Part shown: positions 16,393 through 27,088 of the stretch, piece by piece | Layout of the letters: the number at the start of each line of letters is the position of its first letter | Position numbering within the stretch: the stretch's first letter is position 1 | From: Knoellia subterranea KCTC 19937 | Lineage (GTDB): Bacteria; Actinomycetota; Actinomycetes; Actinomycetales; Dermatophilaceae | Assembly (NCBI RefSeq): GCF_000768685.1 | Contig: NZ_AVPK01000002.1 | Location: 468,045 to 532,044, forward strand | Length of the DNA stretch: 64,000 bases | Direction of reading: 5' to 3' | Position numbers and translations under genes: made by a program | Notes under the pieces: model-generated | What the model was told of the DNA's origin: nothing | The model's input: only the letters and a program-made list of their open reading frames with translations | The model's database searches: none

Positions 16393-17856
16393 TCAGGTGG
16401 TGGTCTCGCCGGCGACGTCGCTGTATGCCGGTGCCACCCTGTTCTTCGCGTCACCGATGCGGTGGACCCGGAGCGCGTTGGTCGAGCCAGGGATGCCGGG
16501 CGGGGAACCCGCGACGATGACGACGAGGTCACCCTCCTCCGCCTTGCCGCAGGCCAGCAACTCCTCGTCGACCTGGAGCGCGAACTGGTCGGTGTGCCGG
16601 GCCGGCGCGGTGATGAACGTTTCGACACCCCAGGTCAGCGCAAGCTGGGAGCGGGTCCACTGGTGCGGCGTGAAGGCCAGCATCGGGATGCGGGGACGCA
16701 CTCGGGCCAACCGTCGGGACGAGTCGCCGCTGACGGTGAACGTGATGAGGTACTTGCAGCCGATGAGGTTGCCGATCTCAGCCGCGGCGGCAGTGACCGC
16801 ACCACCCTTGGTGCGCGGCTTGGTGTCGAGAGGCCGGATCCGCCCGAGGCCGTGTTCCTCCGTGTTCTCGATGATCCGGGCCATGGTGCTCACGGCCTCG
16901 ATGGGGTGCGCACCCACACTCGTCTCGCCCGAGAGCATGAGAGCGTCGGCACCGTCGAGCACGGCGTTGGCCGCGTCCGAGGCCTCGGCGCGCGTGGGGC
17001 GACTGTTGGTGATCATCGACTCGAGCACCTGGGTCGCCACGATGACCGGCTTCGCGTTGCGGCGACCGAGCTCACAGGCCCGCTTCTGCACGAGTGGCAC
17101 CGTCTCGAGCGGCATCTCGACGCCCAGGTCACCGCGGGCGACCATGAGCCCGTCGAAGACCCGGACGATCTCGTCGAGGTTGTCGACGGCCTGGGGCTTC
17201 TCGATCTTGGCGATGACGGGGACCCGGATGCCCTTCTCGTCCATGATCCGGTGCACCGGCTCGATGTCGGCAGCGCTGCGGACGAACGAGAGCGCGATCA
17301 TGTCGACCCGGGTGTCGAGGGCCCAACGCAGGTCCTCCTCGTCCTTCTCGGACAGCGCCGGAACGCTCATCGCTGCCCCGGGGACGTTGATGCCCTTGTT
17401 GTTGCTCAGGACTCCACCCTCGACGACCTCGCAGACGATGTCCGTCCCATCGGAGGAGACGACCGTCAGATTGAGCTTCCCGTCATCAATGAGGATGGTG
17501 TCGCCCGCGGACACATCGCCGGGCAGGCCCGCATAAGTGGTGCCGACCTCGTCGATGGTCCCTTCGACCTCACGGTTGGTGATGGTGAACCTCGCGCCGG
17601 GCTCGAGCATGACGGACCCGTCCTTGAACCGCCCGGTGCGGATCTTGGGGCCCTGGAGGTCGGCGAGGATGCCCACCGCGTGACCGAGCTCATCGCTGGC
17701 GCGACGCACGTCCATATAGACCTTGGCGTGGTCGGCGAGGTCGCCGTGGGAGAGGTTGAACCGGGCCACGTCCATCCCCGAGCGGACGAGCTCGCGGAGT
17801 TGCTCGGGGCTGGACGTGGCAGGTCCCAGGGTGCAAACGATCTTGGCGCGGCGCAT
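16393..17856 (-). CDS. pyk: Pyruvate kinase
   Basis: 487 residues, makes pyruvate and ATP from phosphoenolpyruvate and ADP at the end of glycolysis. Substrate motifs are intact: RFNLSHG at 32-38, LADLQGPKIRTG at 65-75, the catalytic lysine and magnesium ligand in VIAKIEKPQ (217-220), ARGDLG at 240-245 and ATQVLESM near 274. The C-terminal allosteric domain is complete. The B domain spans about 78-175. ATG at 17856. A LacI-family type operator sits 17-30 bases upstream, so its expression may respond to sugar supply. gltD ends 43 bases upstream, so pyk probably has its own promoter in or before that gap. Confidence 0.95.
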   Translation of the reverse strand: MRRAKIVCTLGPATSSPEQLRELVRSGMDVARFNLSHGDLADHAKVYMDVRRASDELGHAVGILADLQGPKIRTGRFKDGSVMLEPGARFTITNREVEGTIDEVGTTYAGLPGDVSAGDTILIDDGKLNLTVVSSDGTDIVCEVVEGGVLSNNKGINVPGAAMSVPALSEKDEEDLRWALDTRVDMIALSFVRSAADIEPVHRIMDEKGIRVPVIAKIEKPQAVDNLDEIVRVFDGLMVARGDLGVEMPLETVPLVQKRACELGRRNAKPVIVATQVLESMITNSRPTRAEASDAANAVLDGADALMLSGETSVGAHPIEAVSTMARIIENTEEHGLGRIRPLDTKPRTKGGAVTAAAAEIGNLIGCKYLITFTVSGDSSRRLARVRPRIPMLAFTPHQWTRSQLALTWGVETFITAPARHTDQFALQVDEELLACGKAEEGDLVVIVAGSPPGIPGSTNALRVHRIGDAKNRVAPAYSDVAGETTT

Positions 17857-17872
17857 GCGCTCAGCCTAGTGG

Positions 17873-17886
17873 CGAAAGCGTTTGCA
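17873..17886. promoter_or_regulatory. LacI/GalR-type operator upstream of pyk
   Basis: On the coding strand of pyk this reads TGCAAACGCTTTCG, a near-palindrome around a central CG that fits the LacI-family pattern TGNAANCGNTTNCA at all but the last position. It ends 17 bases before the pyk ATG, where a repressor would block initiation. No LacI-type regulator gene is present in the window. Assignment is by motif resemblance. Confidence 0.45.
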
Positions 17887-17898
17887 CCGTGACGCGGC

Positions 17899-19362
17899 TC
17901 ACACCGTGAGAGGACGGTCCGTGGGGTTGACGGGACGGGGCAGTCGAGACGGCTTGCCGGACAGCCAGGCATCGACGTGGTGGGCCGCCGCGCGGCCCTC
18001 GGCGATGGCCCAGACGATGAGCGACTGGCCGCGGCCAGCGTCGCCCGCGACGAAGACACCGGGCACCGACGACATGTAGTCCGCACCGCGACGCACGTTG
18101 GAGCGCTCGTCGAGTTCGACGCCGAGCTGGGCCACGAGGGTCTCGGTCTGCGGGCCGAGGAAGCCCATGGCGAGCAGCACGAGCTGAGCCGGAATGATCC
18201 GCTCGGACCCCTCGACCGACTCGAAGCCGGACTCGGCGCGACGCACCTCGTGCACACGCAGCCCAGTGACCTGACCGTCCTCGTCGGTGACGACCTCCTG
18301 GGTGCTCATGGCATAGAGGCGGTCACCACCCTCCTCGTGGGCCGAGGCGACACGGAAGAGCATGGGGTAGGTCGGCCACGGCTGCCCCGGGGCCCGGTCC
18401 TCGCCCGGCTGGGGCATGATCTCGAGGCTGGTGACGGAACGCGCACCCTGGCGGTGCGAGGTGCCGATGCAGTCCGCACCGGTGTCACCGCCACCGATGA
18501 CGATGACGTCCTTGCCCTCGGCGGTGACCTGACCGTCCACGGTCTCGCCCAGAGCGACCCGGTTGGCGGGCGGCAGGAAGTCCATGGCCTGCAAGACACC
18601 CTTGGCGCCGGCGCGGCCCGACACATCGAGGTCACGCGGGACCGTCGCACCCATCGCGATGACGACGGCGTCGTAGCGGGCACGCAACTGCTCCCACGTC
18701 ACGTCGGCGCCGACGTCGACCGAGCTGCGGAAGCGCGTGCCCTCCGCCTGCATCTGCTGGAGACGGCGGTCGAGGACCGACTTCTCCATCTTGAACTCGG
18801 GGATGCCATAACGGAGCAGGCCACCGGGACGGTCGGCCCGCTCGTAGACGGCGACCGTGTGACCAGCCCGGGTCAGCTGTTGCGCCGCGGCGAGACCGGC
18901 CGGGCCGGAGCCGACGACGGCCACGGTCTTGCCGGAGAGCCGCTCCGGCGGACGCGGTGCCACTCCCCCGTCAGCGAACGCCTTCTCGATCGTCGTGACC
19001 TCGACCTGCTTGATCGTCACAGCCGGCTGGTTGATGCCCAGCACGCACGCGGTCTCACAGGGGGCCGGACAGAGACGACCGGTGAACTCCGGGAAGTTGT
19101 TCGTGGCGTGGAGCCGCTCGATCGCGTCGCGCCAGTCACCCTTCCAGGCGAGGTCGTTCCACTCGGGGATGAGGTTCCCGAGGGGACACCCGCTGTGGCA
19201 GAAGGGGATGCCGCAATCCATGCAGCGCCCTGCCTGCCGCTGGAGCTGGCCGAGCTCCTGCTCCTCGTAGACCTCACGCCAGTCCTTGATCCGGACGGGA
19301 ACGGGTCGACGAGCCGGCAGTTCACGCTCGCGGGTCCTGAGAAAGCCTTGCGGGTCAGCCAC
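17899..19362 (-). CDS. gltD: Glutamate synthase (NADPH) small subunit
   Basis: 487 residues. N-terminal cysteine clusters [18 protein letters not shown] (about 43-60) and [13 protein letters not shown] bind the 4Fe-4S centres; [13 protein letters not shown] is the FAD site and [13 protein letters not shown] the NADPH site. It passes electrons from NADPH to the large subunit, which turns glutamine and 2-oxoglutarate into two glutamates. The start is the GTG at 19362: it has GGAGG seven bases upstream and overlaps the gltB stop by eight bases (GTGGCTGA), giving translational coupling. The in-frame stretch further upstream lies inside gltB and is shadow coding. Confidence 0.95.
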   Translation of the reverse strand: MADPQGFLRTRERELPARRPVPVRIKDWREVYEEQELGQLQRQAGRCMDCGIPFCHSGCPLGNLIPEWNDLAWKGDWRDAIERLHATNNFPEFTGRLCPAPCETACVLGINQPAVTIKQVEVTTIEKAFADGGVAPRPPERLSGKTVAVVGSGPAGLAAAQQLTRAGHTVAVYERADRPGGLLRYGIPEFKMEKSVLDRRLQQMQAEGTRFRSSVDVGADVTWEQLRARYDAVVIAMGATVPRDLDVSGRAGAKGVLQAMDFLPPANRVALGETVDGQVTAEGKDVIVIGGGDTGADCIGTSHRQGARSVTSLEIMPQPGEDRAPGQPWPTYPMLFRVASAHEEGGDRLYAMSTQEVVTDEDGQVTGLRVHEVRRAESGFESVEGSERIIPAQLVLLAMGFLGPQTETLVAQLGVELDERSNVRRGADYMSSVPGVFVAGDAGRGQSLIVWAIAEGRAAAHHVDAWLSGKPSRLPRPVNPTDRPLTV

Positions 19363-22300
19363 GGGAAGCCTCCATGATTCGGTCCCAGACCTCGGTGCCC
19401 TCGAGGTCGAGGCCCTCGGCCTCGGCTGCGGAGCGCACGTCCAGGACTCGCTGGTAGTCGCGGGGAAGGACGAGGGAGAAGCGCGTCTGCGCCGAGTCCC
19501 AGTCCTCGAGAAGGTGGGCAGCGACGGTCGAGCCCGTGGTGTCGCGGTGGCGCTCGAGGAGGTCCCTGACCACCTCGACATCGCTGCCGCGCAGCCCGGA
19601 GACATCGACGAGTTCGCCGTTGACGCGGGAGGCGTCGAGGTCAAGCACGTAGGCCACGCCTCCGGACATGCCGGCCGCCACGTTGCGCCCGGTCGACCCG
19701 AGGATGAGGACCGTGCCGCCCGTCATGTACTCGAGGCCGTGGTCACCCACCCCCTCGACGACTGCGGTGGCACCCGAGTTGCGGACGCAGAAGCGCTCGC
19801 CGACCCGTCCGCGCAGGAAGATCTCGCCGGAGGTGGCGCCGTAGCCGATGACGTTGCCGGCGATGACGTTGTCCTCGGCGGTGAGCGGCGCGCTGGGGTC
19901 CGGTGCCACGACGATCCGGCCTCCGGAGAGACCCTTGCCGACGTAGTCGTTGGCGTCACCGACCAGGCGCAGGGTCACGCCCTTGGGGACGAACGCGCCG
20001 AAGCTCTGACCGGCAGAGCCCCGCAGGGTGAGGTCGATGGTGCCGTCCGGAAGTCCGTTCGAGTGCGCTCGAGTGACCTCGTGGCCCAGCATCGTTCCCA
20101 CGGTCCGGTTGACGTTGCGGACCGAGAACTCTCCGGTCACGGCGTGGCCGTTGTCGATGGCGTCCCGCGCCACCGCGATGAGCTCGTGGTCGAGCGCCTT
20201 CTCGAGGCCGTGGTCCTGTCCCACCGTGTGCCGGATACCCGAGCCGTCCGGACTCTCGACCTCGGCAAGGATCGGTGCGAGGTCAAGTCCGGAGGCCTTC
20301 CAGTGAGCCACGGCCTTGCTCGTGTCGAGAGCGCCGATCTGGCCGATCGCCTCCTCGATGTTGCGGAATCCGAGGGAGGCGAGGTGCTCGCGCACCTCCT
20401 CGGCGATGTACTCGAAGAACGTCTCGACGAACTCGGGCTTGCCGGAGAAGCGCGCACGGAGCTCGGGGTTCTGCGTCGCGATGCCGACGGGGCAGGTGTC
20501 GAGGTGACAGACGCGCATGAGGATGCAGCCACTGACGACGAGAGGTGCCGTGGCGAAGCCGAACTCCTCGGCACCGAGGAGTGCCGCAATGACGACGTCG
20601 CGTCCGGTCTTGATCTGGCCGTCGACCTGGACGACGATCCGGTCCCGCAGCCCGTTGAGCACCAACGTCTGCTGGGTCTCGGCAAGACCGAGCTCCCAGG
20701 GACCGCCCGCGTGCTTGAGCGACGTGAGCGGTGAGGCTCCCGTGCCACCGTCGTGGCCGGAGATGAGCACGACGTCGGCGTGCGCCTTGGACACACCCGC
20801 TGCAACCGTCCCAACGCCGACCTCGGACACGAGCTTGACGTGGATCCGGGCCTGCGGGTTGGCGTTCTTGAGGTCGTGGATCAGCTGGGCGAGATCCTCG
20901 ATGGAGTAGATGTCGTGGTGCGGCGGCGGACTGATGAGACCGACGCCGGGCGTGCTGTGTCGGGTGCGCGCCACCCAGGGATAGACCTTGGGCCCGGGCA
21001 GCTGACCACCCTCACCGGGCTTGGCGCCCTGGGCCATCTTGATCTGGATGTCGTCGGCGTTGGTCAGGTAGACGGACGTGACACCGAAGCGACCCGACGC
21101 AACCTGCTTGATGGCGGAGCGGCGCTCGGGGTCGAGCAGTCGTTCGAGGTCCTCGCCGCCCTCACCGGTGTTGGACCGACCGCCCAGCCGGTTCATCGCG
21201 ATGGCGAGGGTCTCGTGCGCCTCCTTGCTCACCGAGCCATAGCTCATGGCTCCGGTGTTGAAGCGCTTGACGATCTCGCTGACGGGCTCGACCTCGTCGA
21301 TGGAGATCGGCTCCCGGGCCGCCCGACCGCCGAGCTCGAAAAGACCACGCAGCGTCATGAGGCGCTCCGCCTGGTTGTCGATGCGCTCGGTGTACTGCTT
21401 GAAGATGTCGTATCGACGCTCACGCGTCGCGTGCTGGAGGCGGAACACGGTGTCGGGGTCGAACAGGTGCGGCTCGCCCTCGCGACGCCACTGGTACTCG
21501 CCGCCGACCCGGAGCTTGCGGTGCGACAGGATGACACCGTCGGTCGGGTAGGCCGAGTCGTGCCGCGCCGCCGTCTCCTGGGCAATGACGTCGAGGCCGA
21601 TGCCACCGAGCTGGGACACCGTGCCCGTGAAGTACTCGTCGACGAGCTCCTGGGAGAGGCCGAGTGCCTCGAAGACCTGGGCGCCACGGTAGGACGCCAC
21701 GGTCGAGATGCCCATCTTGGACATGACCTTGAGGATGCCCTTGCCCAGAGCCTTGATGAGGTTCTTGACGGCCTGCTCCGCCGTGACATCCGTGATGGCG
21801 CCGGTGCGGACCATGTCCTCGACGGTCTCCATGGCGAGGTAGGGGTTGATGGCCGCCGCGCCGAAGCCCACGAGCAGGGCCACGTGGTGCACCTCGCGGA
21901 CGTCGCCCGCCTCGACGAGCAGACCCACGGTGTTGCGGGTCTTCTCGCGGATGAGGTGGTGGTGCACGGCGGAGGTGAGGAGCAGCGACGGGATCGGCGC
22001 GTGGTCGCGGTCGGAGTCGCGGTCGGAGAGCACGACGAACCGGGCACCCCCGGCGATGGCCTCGCTCACCTCGGCGCAGATCTCGGCGAGACGGCTCCGC
22101 AGCGCGGACTCTCCCTCGTCGACGAGGTAGGTGCCGCGGACGACGTGGGTCGCATAGCCCGGGAGGTCACCGTCGGCGTTGATGTGGACGATCTTGGCCA
22201 GCTCGTCGTTGTCGATGACCGGGAAGGGCAGCACGACCTGGCGGGCGTGGACCGGGGTCGCGTCGAGCATGTTGCCCTCGGGACCGATGGTCGTGCCGAG

Positions 22301-23899
22301 TGAGGTGACGAGCTCCTCGCGAATGGCGTCGAGCGGCGGGTTCGTCACCTGCGCGAAGAGCTGGGTGAAGTAGTCGAAGAGCAGGCGCGGCTTCTCCGAC
22401 AGCACCGCGACCGGAGTGTCGGTGCCCATCGACCCCAGGGCCTCACCACCGGTGCGGGCCATCGGCGCGAGGATGACCTTGAGCTCTTCCTCGGTGTAGC
22501 CGAAGGTCCGCTGACGACGTGCCACCGACGCTGCGGTGTGGATGATGTGCTCGCGCTCGGGCAGCTCCCCGAGGGAGAGCAGGCCCGCGTGCAGCCACTC
22601 CTCGTAGGGGTTCTCCGCAGCGAGCTGCGACTTGACCTCCTCGTCGCTGATGATGCGGCCGGCAGCCGTGTCGATGAGAAACATCCGCCCCGGCTGGAGC
22701 CGGCCACGCTTGACGACCTTGTCGGTCGGCAGGTCGAGAACTCCGGCCTCGGAGGCGAGCACCACGAGCCCGTCGTCGGTGACCCAGTAGCGGCCCGGGC
22801 GCAGTCCGTTGCGGTCGAGCACCGCCCCGATGAGCGTGCCGTCGGTGAAGGCGACGCAGGCCGGGCCGTCCCAGGGTTCCATGAAGGTCGAGTGGAACTC
22901 GTAGAAGGCGCGGCGGGCCGGGTCCATCTCGGCGTGGTTCTCCCACGCCTCGGGGATCATCATGAGCACGGCGTGCGGGAGCGACCGACCGCCGAGGTGG
23001 ATGAGTTCGAGGACCTCGTCGAAGCTCGCCGAGTCGGAGGCATCCGGCGTGCAGATCGGGAAGAGCCGGTCGAGGTCGCCGGGGATGACGTCGGAGACGA
23101 GCTGAGCCTCGCGCGCACGCATCCAGTTGCGGTTGCCACGGACCGTGTTGATCTCACCGTTGTGCGCCATGAGGCGGTACGGGTGGGCGAGCGGCCAGCT
23201 CGGGAAGGTGTTGGTCGAGAACCGCGAGTGCACCAGGGCCAGCTCGCTGGCGAAGCGCTCGTCGGACAGGTCCGGGAAGAACGGCTCCAACTGACCGGTC
23301 GTGAGCATGCCCTTGTAGACGATCGTGCGCGCCGACAGTGACGGGAAGTAGACCTCGGCCTCACGCTCGGCACGCTTGCGCAGGCAGAAGGCGAGACGGT
23401 CAAGCTCGATCCCCGAGACCCCAGCACCGGGAGCCGCGACGAAGAGCTGCCGGAAGACCGGCATACAGGCTCGGGCCATCTCGCCCACGAGGTCCGGCGT
23501 GACGGGAACGTCGCGCCACGCGAGGACCTCGAGGCCCTCTTCCGCGGCGATCGCTGCGATGCGCTCCTCGGCTGCGGCGCGCTCGGAGTCCTCCTGGGGA
23601 AGGTAGGCCATGCCGGCGGCGTACGCGCCGGCCTCGGGGAGCTCGACGTCGAGGACCGCACGGAAGAAGGCGTCCGGCAACTGGGTGAGGATGCCGGCTC
23701 CGTCACCGACGAGTGGGTCCGCGCCCGTGGCACCACGGTGGTCGAGGTTGCGCAGGGCCGTCAGCGCGTGCTCGACGATGTCGTGGCCCGCCGTCCCACG
23801 CATGGTCGCAACCATGGCGACGCCACAGGCGTCGTGCTCGTGGTCGCGCCGGTAGAGACCGGTGTCGGCCGGATGGGCGGAGAAGCGCGTCAGGGACAC
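19355..23899 (-). CDS. gltB: Glutamate synthase large subunit
   Basis: 1514 residues, the expected full length. The N-terminal nucleophile cysteine is Cys25 in [10 protein letters not shown], so a 24-residue propeptide must be removed, as in other bacterial GltB proteins. After the glutaminase domain come the central domain, the FMN-binding synthase domain ([13 protein letters not shown], then [13 protein letters not shown] and the [14 protein letters not shown] region) and the 3Fe-4S cysteines in [18 protein letters not shown], and a C-terminal beta-helix rich in glycine. GTG start at 23899. It makes glutamate together with gltD. The 147-base gap upstream probably holds its promoter. Confidence 0.96.
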   Translation of the reverse strand: MSLTRFSAHPADTGLYRRDHEHDACGVAMVATMRGTAGHDIVEHALTALRNLDHRGATGADPLVGDGAGILTQLPDAFFRAVLDVELPEAGAYAAGMAYLPQEDSERAAAEERIAAIAAEEGLEVLAWRDVPVTPDLVGEMARACMPVFRQLFVAAPGAGVSGIELDRLAFCLRKRAEREAEVYFPSLSARTIVYKGMLTTGQLEPFFPDLSDERFASELALVHSRFSTNTFPSWPLAHPYRLMAHNGEINTVRGNRNWMRAREAQLVSDVIPGDLDRLFPICTPDASDSASFDEVLELIHLGGRSLPHAVLMMIPEAWENHAEMDPARRAFYEFHSTFMEPWDGPACVAFTDGTLIGAVLDRNGLRPGRYWVTDDGLVVLASEAGVLDLPTDKVVKRGRLQPGRMFLIDTAAGRIISDEEVKSQLAAENPYEEWLHAGLLSLGELPEREHIIHTAASVARRQRTFGYTEEELKVILAPMARTGGEALGSMGTDTPVAVLSEKPRLLFDYFTQLFAQVTNPPLDAIREELVTSLGTTIGPEGNMLDATPVHARQVVLPFPVIDNDELAKIVHINADGDLPGYATHVVRGTYLVDEGESALRSRLAEICAEVSEAIAGGARFVVLSDRDSDRDHAPIPSLLLTSAVHHHLIREKTRNTVGLLVEAGDVREVHHVALLVGFGAAAINPYLAMETVEDMVRTGAITDVTAEQAVKNLIKALGKGILKVMSKMGISTVASYRGAQVFEALGLSQELVDEYFTGTVSQLGGIGLDVIAQETAARHDSAYPTDGVILSHRKLRVGGEYQWRREGEPHLFDPDTVFRLQHATRERRYDIFKQYTERIDNQAERLMTLRGLFELGGRAAREPISIDEVEPVSEIVKRFNTGAMSYGSVSKEAHETLAIAMNRLGGRSNTGEGGEDLERLLDPERRSAIKQVASGRFGVTSVYLTNADDIQIKMAQGAKPGEGGQLPGPKVYPWVARTRHSTPGVGLISPPPHHDIYSIEDLAQLIHDLKNANPQARIHVKLVSEVGVGTVAAGVSKAHADVVLISGHDGGTGASPLTSLKHAGGPWELGLAETQQTLVLNGLRDRIVVQVDGQIKTGRDVVIAALLGAEEFGFATAPLVVSGCILMRVCHLDTCPVGIATQNPELRARFSGKPEFVETFFEYIAEEVREHLASLGFRNIEEAIGQIGALDTSKAVAHWKASGLDLAPILAEVESPDGSGIRHTVGQDHGLEKALDHELIAVARDAIDNGHAVTGEFSVRNVNRTVGTMLGHEVTRAHSNGLPDGTIDLTLRGSAGQSFGAFVPKGVTLRLVGDANDYVGKGLSGGRIVVAPDPSAPLTAEDNVIAGNVIGYGATSGEIFLRGRVGERFCVRNSGATAVVEGVGDHGLEYMTGGTVLILGSTGRNVAAGMSGGVAYVLDLDASRVNGELVDVSGLRGSDVEVVRDLLERHRDTTGSTVAAHLLEDWDSAQTRFSLVLPRDYQRVLDVRSAAEAEGLDLEGTEVWDRIMEASRG

Positions 23900-24046
23900 G
23901 TCGGGTCACCGTCCTCAGGGAGTCGGGGCCGGACACGCGGGAGTGCGTGGATCCGGGCGCGGAAAGGTCAAGGGACGCGGACAGCGGTGGCCACGTTTGC
24001 GACGGATGCTATCCCACCGGCGTCTTGCAATGCGAGCGGGTGTATC
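23900..24046. promoter_or_regulatory. Intergenic region upstream of gltB-gltD
   Basis: 147 bases between the lgt stop and the gltB start. I see no clear -10/-35 pair and no obvious terminator hairpin. A TCGGGTCACC half-site next to the gltB start (about 23902-23911) matches one arm of the palindromes at 15476 and 15539, which may be chance. The region near 24040 (GTGTATCTCACATCG on the plus strand) is the most AT-rich part. Confidence 0.3.
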
Positions 24047-25003
24047 TCACATCGTGGATGCTTGCGTGGACGCCCCCGGGCCCTCCGGGCCCTCAGTGTT
24101 GTCCGGCTCGGAGTCATCGGACTCCCCCGGTGTCGAGCCGTTCGGGTCGCGGCGCCGCCCGGTGTGGACGACGATCGCCACACCGAGAAGGAAGACGAGG
24201 ATGCTCGTCCACACGTTGAGGCGCTGCCCGAGGATGAGTTCGGCCTCGTCGGTGCGCATCTTCTCGATGATGATCCGCCCGATCGGATAGCCGGCGACGT
24301 AGAGCCCGAACAGCTGACCGCGCCGCAGCGACCAGCGCCGCTCGATGAGCAGCAGCACGACGGCGAGCAGCAGGACGAAGAGCGATTCGTAGAGGAACGT
24401 CGGGTGGTAGACGCCCTGCACGATGGCGTCGCCGTTCGCGTCGGTGACGGCCCGCCCGGCCGCGGCATCCCACTGGTGGATCTCAAGGCCCCAGGGCAGG
24501 TCGGTCGGCCCGCCGTACAACTCGTTGTTGAACCAGTTGCCCCAGCGTCCGATGCCCTGCGCAACGGCGACACCTGGCGCGGCGGCGTCCGCGAAGTCGA
24601 GAAATCTCACACCGACCCGGCGGCATCCGAACCAGGCTCCGAGCGCCCCCAGCGCGATGGCGCCCCAGATGCCGAGCCCGCCCTCCCAGATCTTGAGCGC
24701 GTCGAGCGGGTTGCCGTCCTTGCCCCAGTAGGGCTCGGGCGTCGTGATGACGTGATAGATCCGCCCTCCGATGATGCCCGCAACGACGGCGTATGCCGCG
24801 ACGTCGAGTGCCTGTCCCGGCTCACCTCCGCGGGTGCGGAGTCGGCGATCCGTGATCCAGACGGCGACGACGATGCCGAGGAGGATGCAGAGCGCGTAGC
24901 CCCGAACCGGCAACGGCCCCAGGTGGAGGACGCCGGCCGTCGGGCTGGGAATGGTGACCGGCAACGCCGCCGGCAGGGCGGCCACGAGGCCCGCGGCGCT
25001 CAC
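24047..25003 (-). CDS. lgt: Prolipoprotein diacylglyceryl transferase
   Basis: 318 residues with about seven membrane helices. It transfers diacylglycerol from phosphatidylglycerol to the lipobox cysteine of prolipoproteins at the outer face of the membrane. Family motifs are present: GGRIYHVITTPEPYW (with the conserved His), the Lgt signature GRWGNWFNNELYGGPT, and YHPTFLYESLF. The last ~40 residues form an acidic, disordered tail (Asp/Glu/Ser/Pro) typical of actinobacterial Lgt. GTG start at 25003 overlaps the upstream stop (GTGA). Its place after the trp genes matches the trpC-trpB-trpA-lgt order of mycobacteria, here with two redox genes inserted. Confidence 0.93.
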   Translation of the reverse strand: MSAAGLVAALPAALPVTIPSPTAGVLHLGPLPVRGYALCILLGIVVAVWITDRRLRTRGGEPGQALDVAAYAVVAGIIGGRIYHVITTPEPYWGKDGNPLDALKIWEGGLGIWGAIALGALGAWFGCRRVGVRFLDFADAAAPGVAVAQGIGRWGNWFNNELYGGPTDLPWGLEIHQWDAAAGRAVTDANGDAIVQGVYHPTFLYESLFVLLLAVVLLLIERRWSLRRGQLFGLYVAGYPIGRIIIEKMRTDEAELILGQRLNVWTSILVFLLGVAIVVHTGRRRDPNGSTPGESDDSEPDNTEGPEGPGASTQASTM

Positions 25004-25770
25004 TTCGTCGCCGCCGCAACAGCCTGCACGAGCGCGTCCGGCGTCGAGACCTGCTGGAAGTCGACCTTCTCTCCGCCGAGAAGAACAGTTGGCGTCCCCG
25101 TGATGCCGGCCTTGCCCGAGGCATCCTCGGTGGACTCGACGTACTTGGCGTAGGTCCGCTCCTCGACGCACGTCGACCACGTGTCGAGCGCACTTCCAGA
25201 GATCCCAGCCTTCTCGGCAAAGCCCTTGGTCTGGGCGTCGGTCCAGCCCTGCCCCTCGGTGGCCGGCTGGTTCGCGAAGACGTCATCGTGGAACGGCTGC
25301 CACTTGCCGGCGTCCGCCGCGCACAGGGCCGCGTTCGCCATCGTCAGCGAGTGCGTCGTGCCCATGTTGGCGTCGATGATCGTCTTGAGGTGGTAGACCA
25401 GCTTGACCTTGCCCTGCGAGGCGAGGTCGTCGATCGTCGCGCCCATGACCTGCTCGAACTGGGCACACGCCGGGCACTGGAAGTCCTCGTAGACGTCGAG
25501 GGTCGGCGCCCCCGCGACGAGGGTGACGTCCTTGTTGGCCACGAAACCCTCACCCATGGCTCCGGCTGCCGCCGGAACCGCCGTGCTCGTCCCGACCCGG
25601 GCCTGCTTGTTCTGCTGCGCCACGACGACCGCGCCGACGACCCCGATGATGGCCACGATGAGGACGATCGCACCGACGACGATCTTGTTCGCGCCGCTGC
25701 CGGTGTTCTTGCGGGCGGCCTCGATCTTGGCCTGACGGACGGTCTGCGCCGCCGATGCCTTCTTCGCCAT
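25000..25770 (-). CDS. DsbA-like membrane-anchored thiol-disulfide oxidoreductase
   Basis: 256 residues. One N-terminal transmembrane helix (about residues 29-51, IVVGAIVLIVAIIGVVGAVV) anchors it after a basic cytoplasmic tail. The thioredoxin-like domain outside the membrane has the redox motif CPAC (YEDFQCPACAQF at about 93-104), the helical insert of DsbA/thioredoxin_4 proteins and the cis-proline loop in GITGTPTVLLGG. Two further cysteines (ALCAADAG, STCVEE) may form a structural bond. It should make or isomerise disulfides in secreted proteins. It sits 20 bases after a MauE-like membrane protein, its likely electron partner, and overlaps lgt. Confidence 0.88.
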   Translation of the reverse strand: MAKKASAAQTVRQAKIEAARKNTGSGANKIVVGAIVLIVAIIGVVGAVVVAQQNKQARVGTSTAVPAAAGAMGEGFVANKDVTLVAGAPTLDVYEDFQCPACAQFEQVMGATIDDLASQGKVKLVYHLKTIIDANMGTTHSLTMANAALCAADAGKWQPFHDDVFANQPATEGQGWTDAQTKGFAEKAGISGSALDTWSTCVEERTYAKYVESTEDASGKAGITGTPTVLLGGEKVDFQQVSTPDALVQAVAAATK

Positions 25771-25790
25771 GGTGGTCGTGCTCCTCGGGA

Positions 25791-26276
25791 TCAGCTGGTG
25801 GGGTCGGATGCACCGGCACCGAACAGGAGCCGGTCAAGGGACAGGAAAGAGGTCGGACGCCACGAGAGCCAGAGACCGCATGCCAGCAGTCCGAGATCCT
25901 CGAGGATCCGCGGGAGGTACGACGTGTCCTCGGCGGAGACTGCTCCGCCGCCGCCGAAGCAACCGCAATCGATGGTCAGCCCGCGCTCCCATGCCTGCGC
26001 AATGCCGATGATGAACGCGACGAGCAGCAGGGAGGTGATGGCGGCCGAGATGCGCGTGAAGAGCCCGAGCACGAGCAGCAACCCGAGGACGATCTCGATC
26101 GTGGGCAGTGCGTAGCCGACGTAGGCCGCCAGGTCGTGAGGGAGCACCTGATAGGCCTGAGTGGCCTTGGCGAGCGCTTCGGGCGTGGTGACCTTGAGGC
26201 CACCCGCGACGAGGAAGACTGCGCCGAGGACGAGACGGGCGATCAGCCCGAGGCCGTCCGCGACACGAGTGTTCAC
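25791..26276 (-). CDS. MauE/DoxX-family redox-associated membrane protein
   Basis: 161 residues with four hydrophobic helices. The family opening LIARLVLGAVFLVAGGLKV and the motif DCGCFGGGG (about residues 105-113, between helices 3 and 4) mark the MauE branch of the DoxX superfamily; the CxC pair probably carries electrons across or along the membrane. MauE is needed with a thioredoxin-like MauD for disulfide formation in methylamine dehydrogenase. Here the downstream DsbA-like gene would be the soluble partner. The GTG start overlaps the trpA stop (GTGA), so it is coupled to the trp operon without an obvious metabolic link. Confidence 0.82.
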   Translation of the reverse strand: MNTRVADGLGLIARLVLGAVFLVAGGLKVTTPEALAKATQAYQVLPHDLAAYVGYALPTIEIVLGLLLVLGLFTRISAAITSLLLVAFIIGIAQAWERGLTIDCGCFGGGGAVSAEDTSYLPRILEDLGLLACGLWLSWRPTSFLSLDRLLFGAGASDPTS

Positions 26277-27088
26277 CTCGCCCCTTCCCTCACTCCCCTG
26301 GCCAGATCGGTCGTCAACTCCCGCAACGCGTCAAGGCGTGCCTCGAGTTCCCCCTCGCCCGAAAGTGCCCGGACGAAGGCCGTGCCGACGATGACGCCGT
26401 CGGCGTACTGGGCCAGCTCGGCAGCCTGGTCGCCGTTCGAGACCCCGAGGCCGACACACACGGGCAGGTCGGTGACCGCCTTGGTGCGGTCGACGAGGTC
26501 GCGAGCCGCCGAGCCGACACTCGTCCGCTCGCCGGTGACCCCCATGGTGGAAGCCGCGTAGACAAAGCCACGGCAGGCGTCGGTGACACGCGAGAGCCGC
26601 TCCGGCGTCGAACTCGGCGCGACGAGGAAGACGCGATCAAGACCCTCTCGTTCGCTCGCCGCGATCCATTCCTCCGCCTCGTCCGGAATGAGGTCGGGGG
26701 TGATCAGGCCGGCGCCGCCAGCGGCGGCCAGCTCCGCGGCATACCGATCGGCCCCGCGCCGAAGGATGAGGTTCCAATAGCTCATGACCAGCGCGGGGGC
26801 ACCCGCGTCGCGGATTGCCCGGGTCGCCCGGAAGCCGTCGATCACGTGCGTGCCGCCGGCGAGGGCGGCTTCGACGGCGTGCTGGATCACGGGGCCGTCC
26901 ATGAGGGGGTCGGAGTACGGGAGTCCGACCTCGACGATGTCCACACCGGACTCCACCATCGCCACCATGGCCCGGATCGATCCCTCGACATCCGGGAAGC
27001 CGACGGGGAGGTAGCCGATGAGCGCCGCGCGCCCTTCGGCACGGCAGCGTGCGAGGACGTCGCCCACGCCAAGGCTCGACTCAGCCAC
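26273..27088 (-). CDS. trpA: Tryptophan synthase alpha chain
   Basis: 271 residues, TIM barrel that cleaves indole-3-glycerol phosphate to indole, which passes through a tunnel to TrpB. The catalytic pair is in [20 protein letters not shown] (Glu and Asp of the family). The phosphate loop [10 protein letters not shown] and [13 protein letters not shown] are present. The GTG start at 27088 overlaps trpB by eight bases (GTGGCTGA), the same overlap word as gltB-gltD. The region upstream in frame is inside trpB. Confidence 0.95.
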   Translation of the reverse strand: MAESSLGVGDVLARCRAEGRAALIGYLPVGFPDVEGSIRAMVAMVESGVDIVEVGLPYSDPLMDGPVIQHAVEAALAGGTHVIDGFRATRAIRDAGAPALVMSYWNLILRRGADRYAAELAAAGGAGLITPDLIPDEAEEWIAASEREGLDRVFLVAPSSTPERLSRVTDACRGFVYAASTMGVTGERTSVGSAARDLVDRTKAVTDLPVCVGLGVSNGDQAAELAQYADGVIVGTAFVRALSGEGELEARLDALRELTTDLARGVREGAR

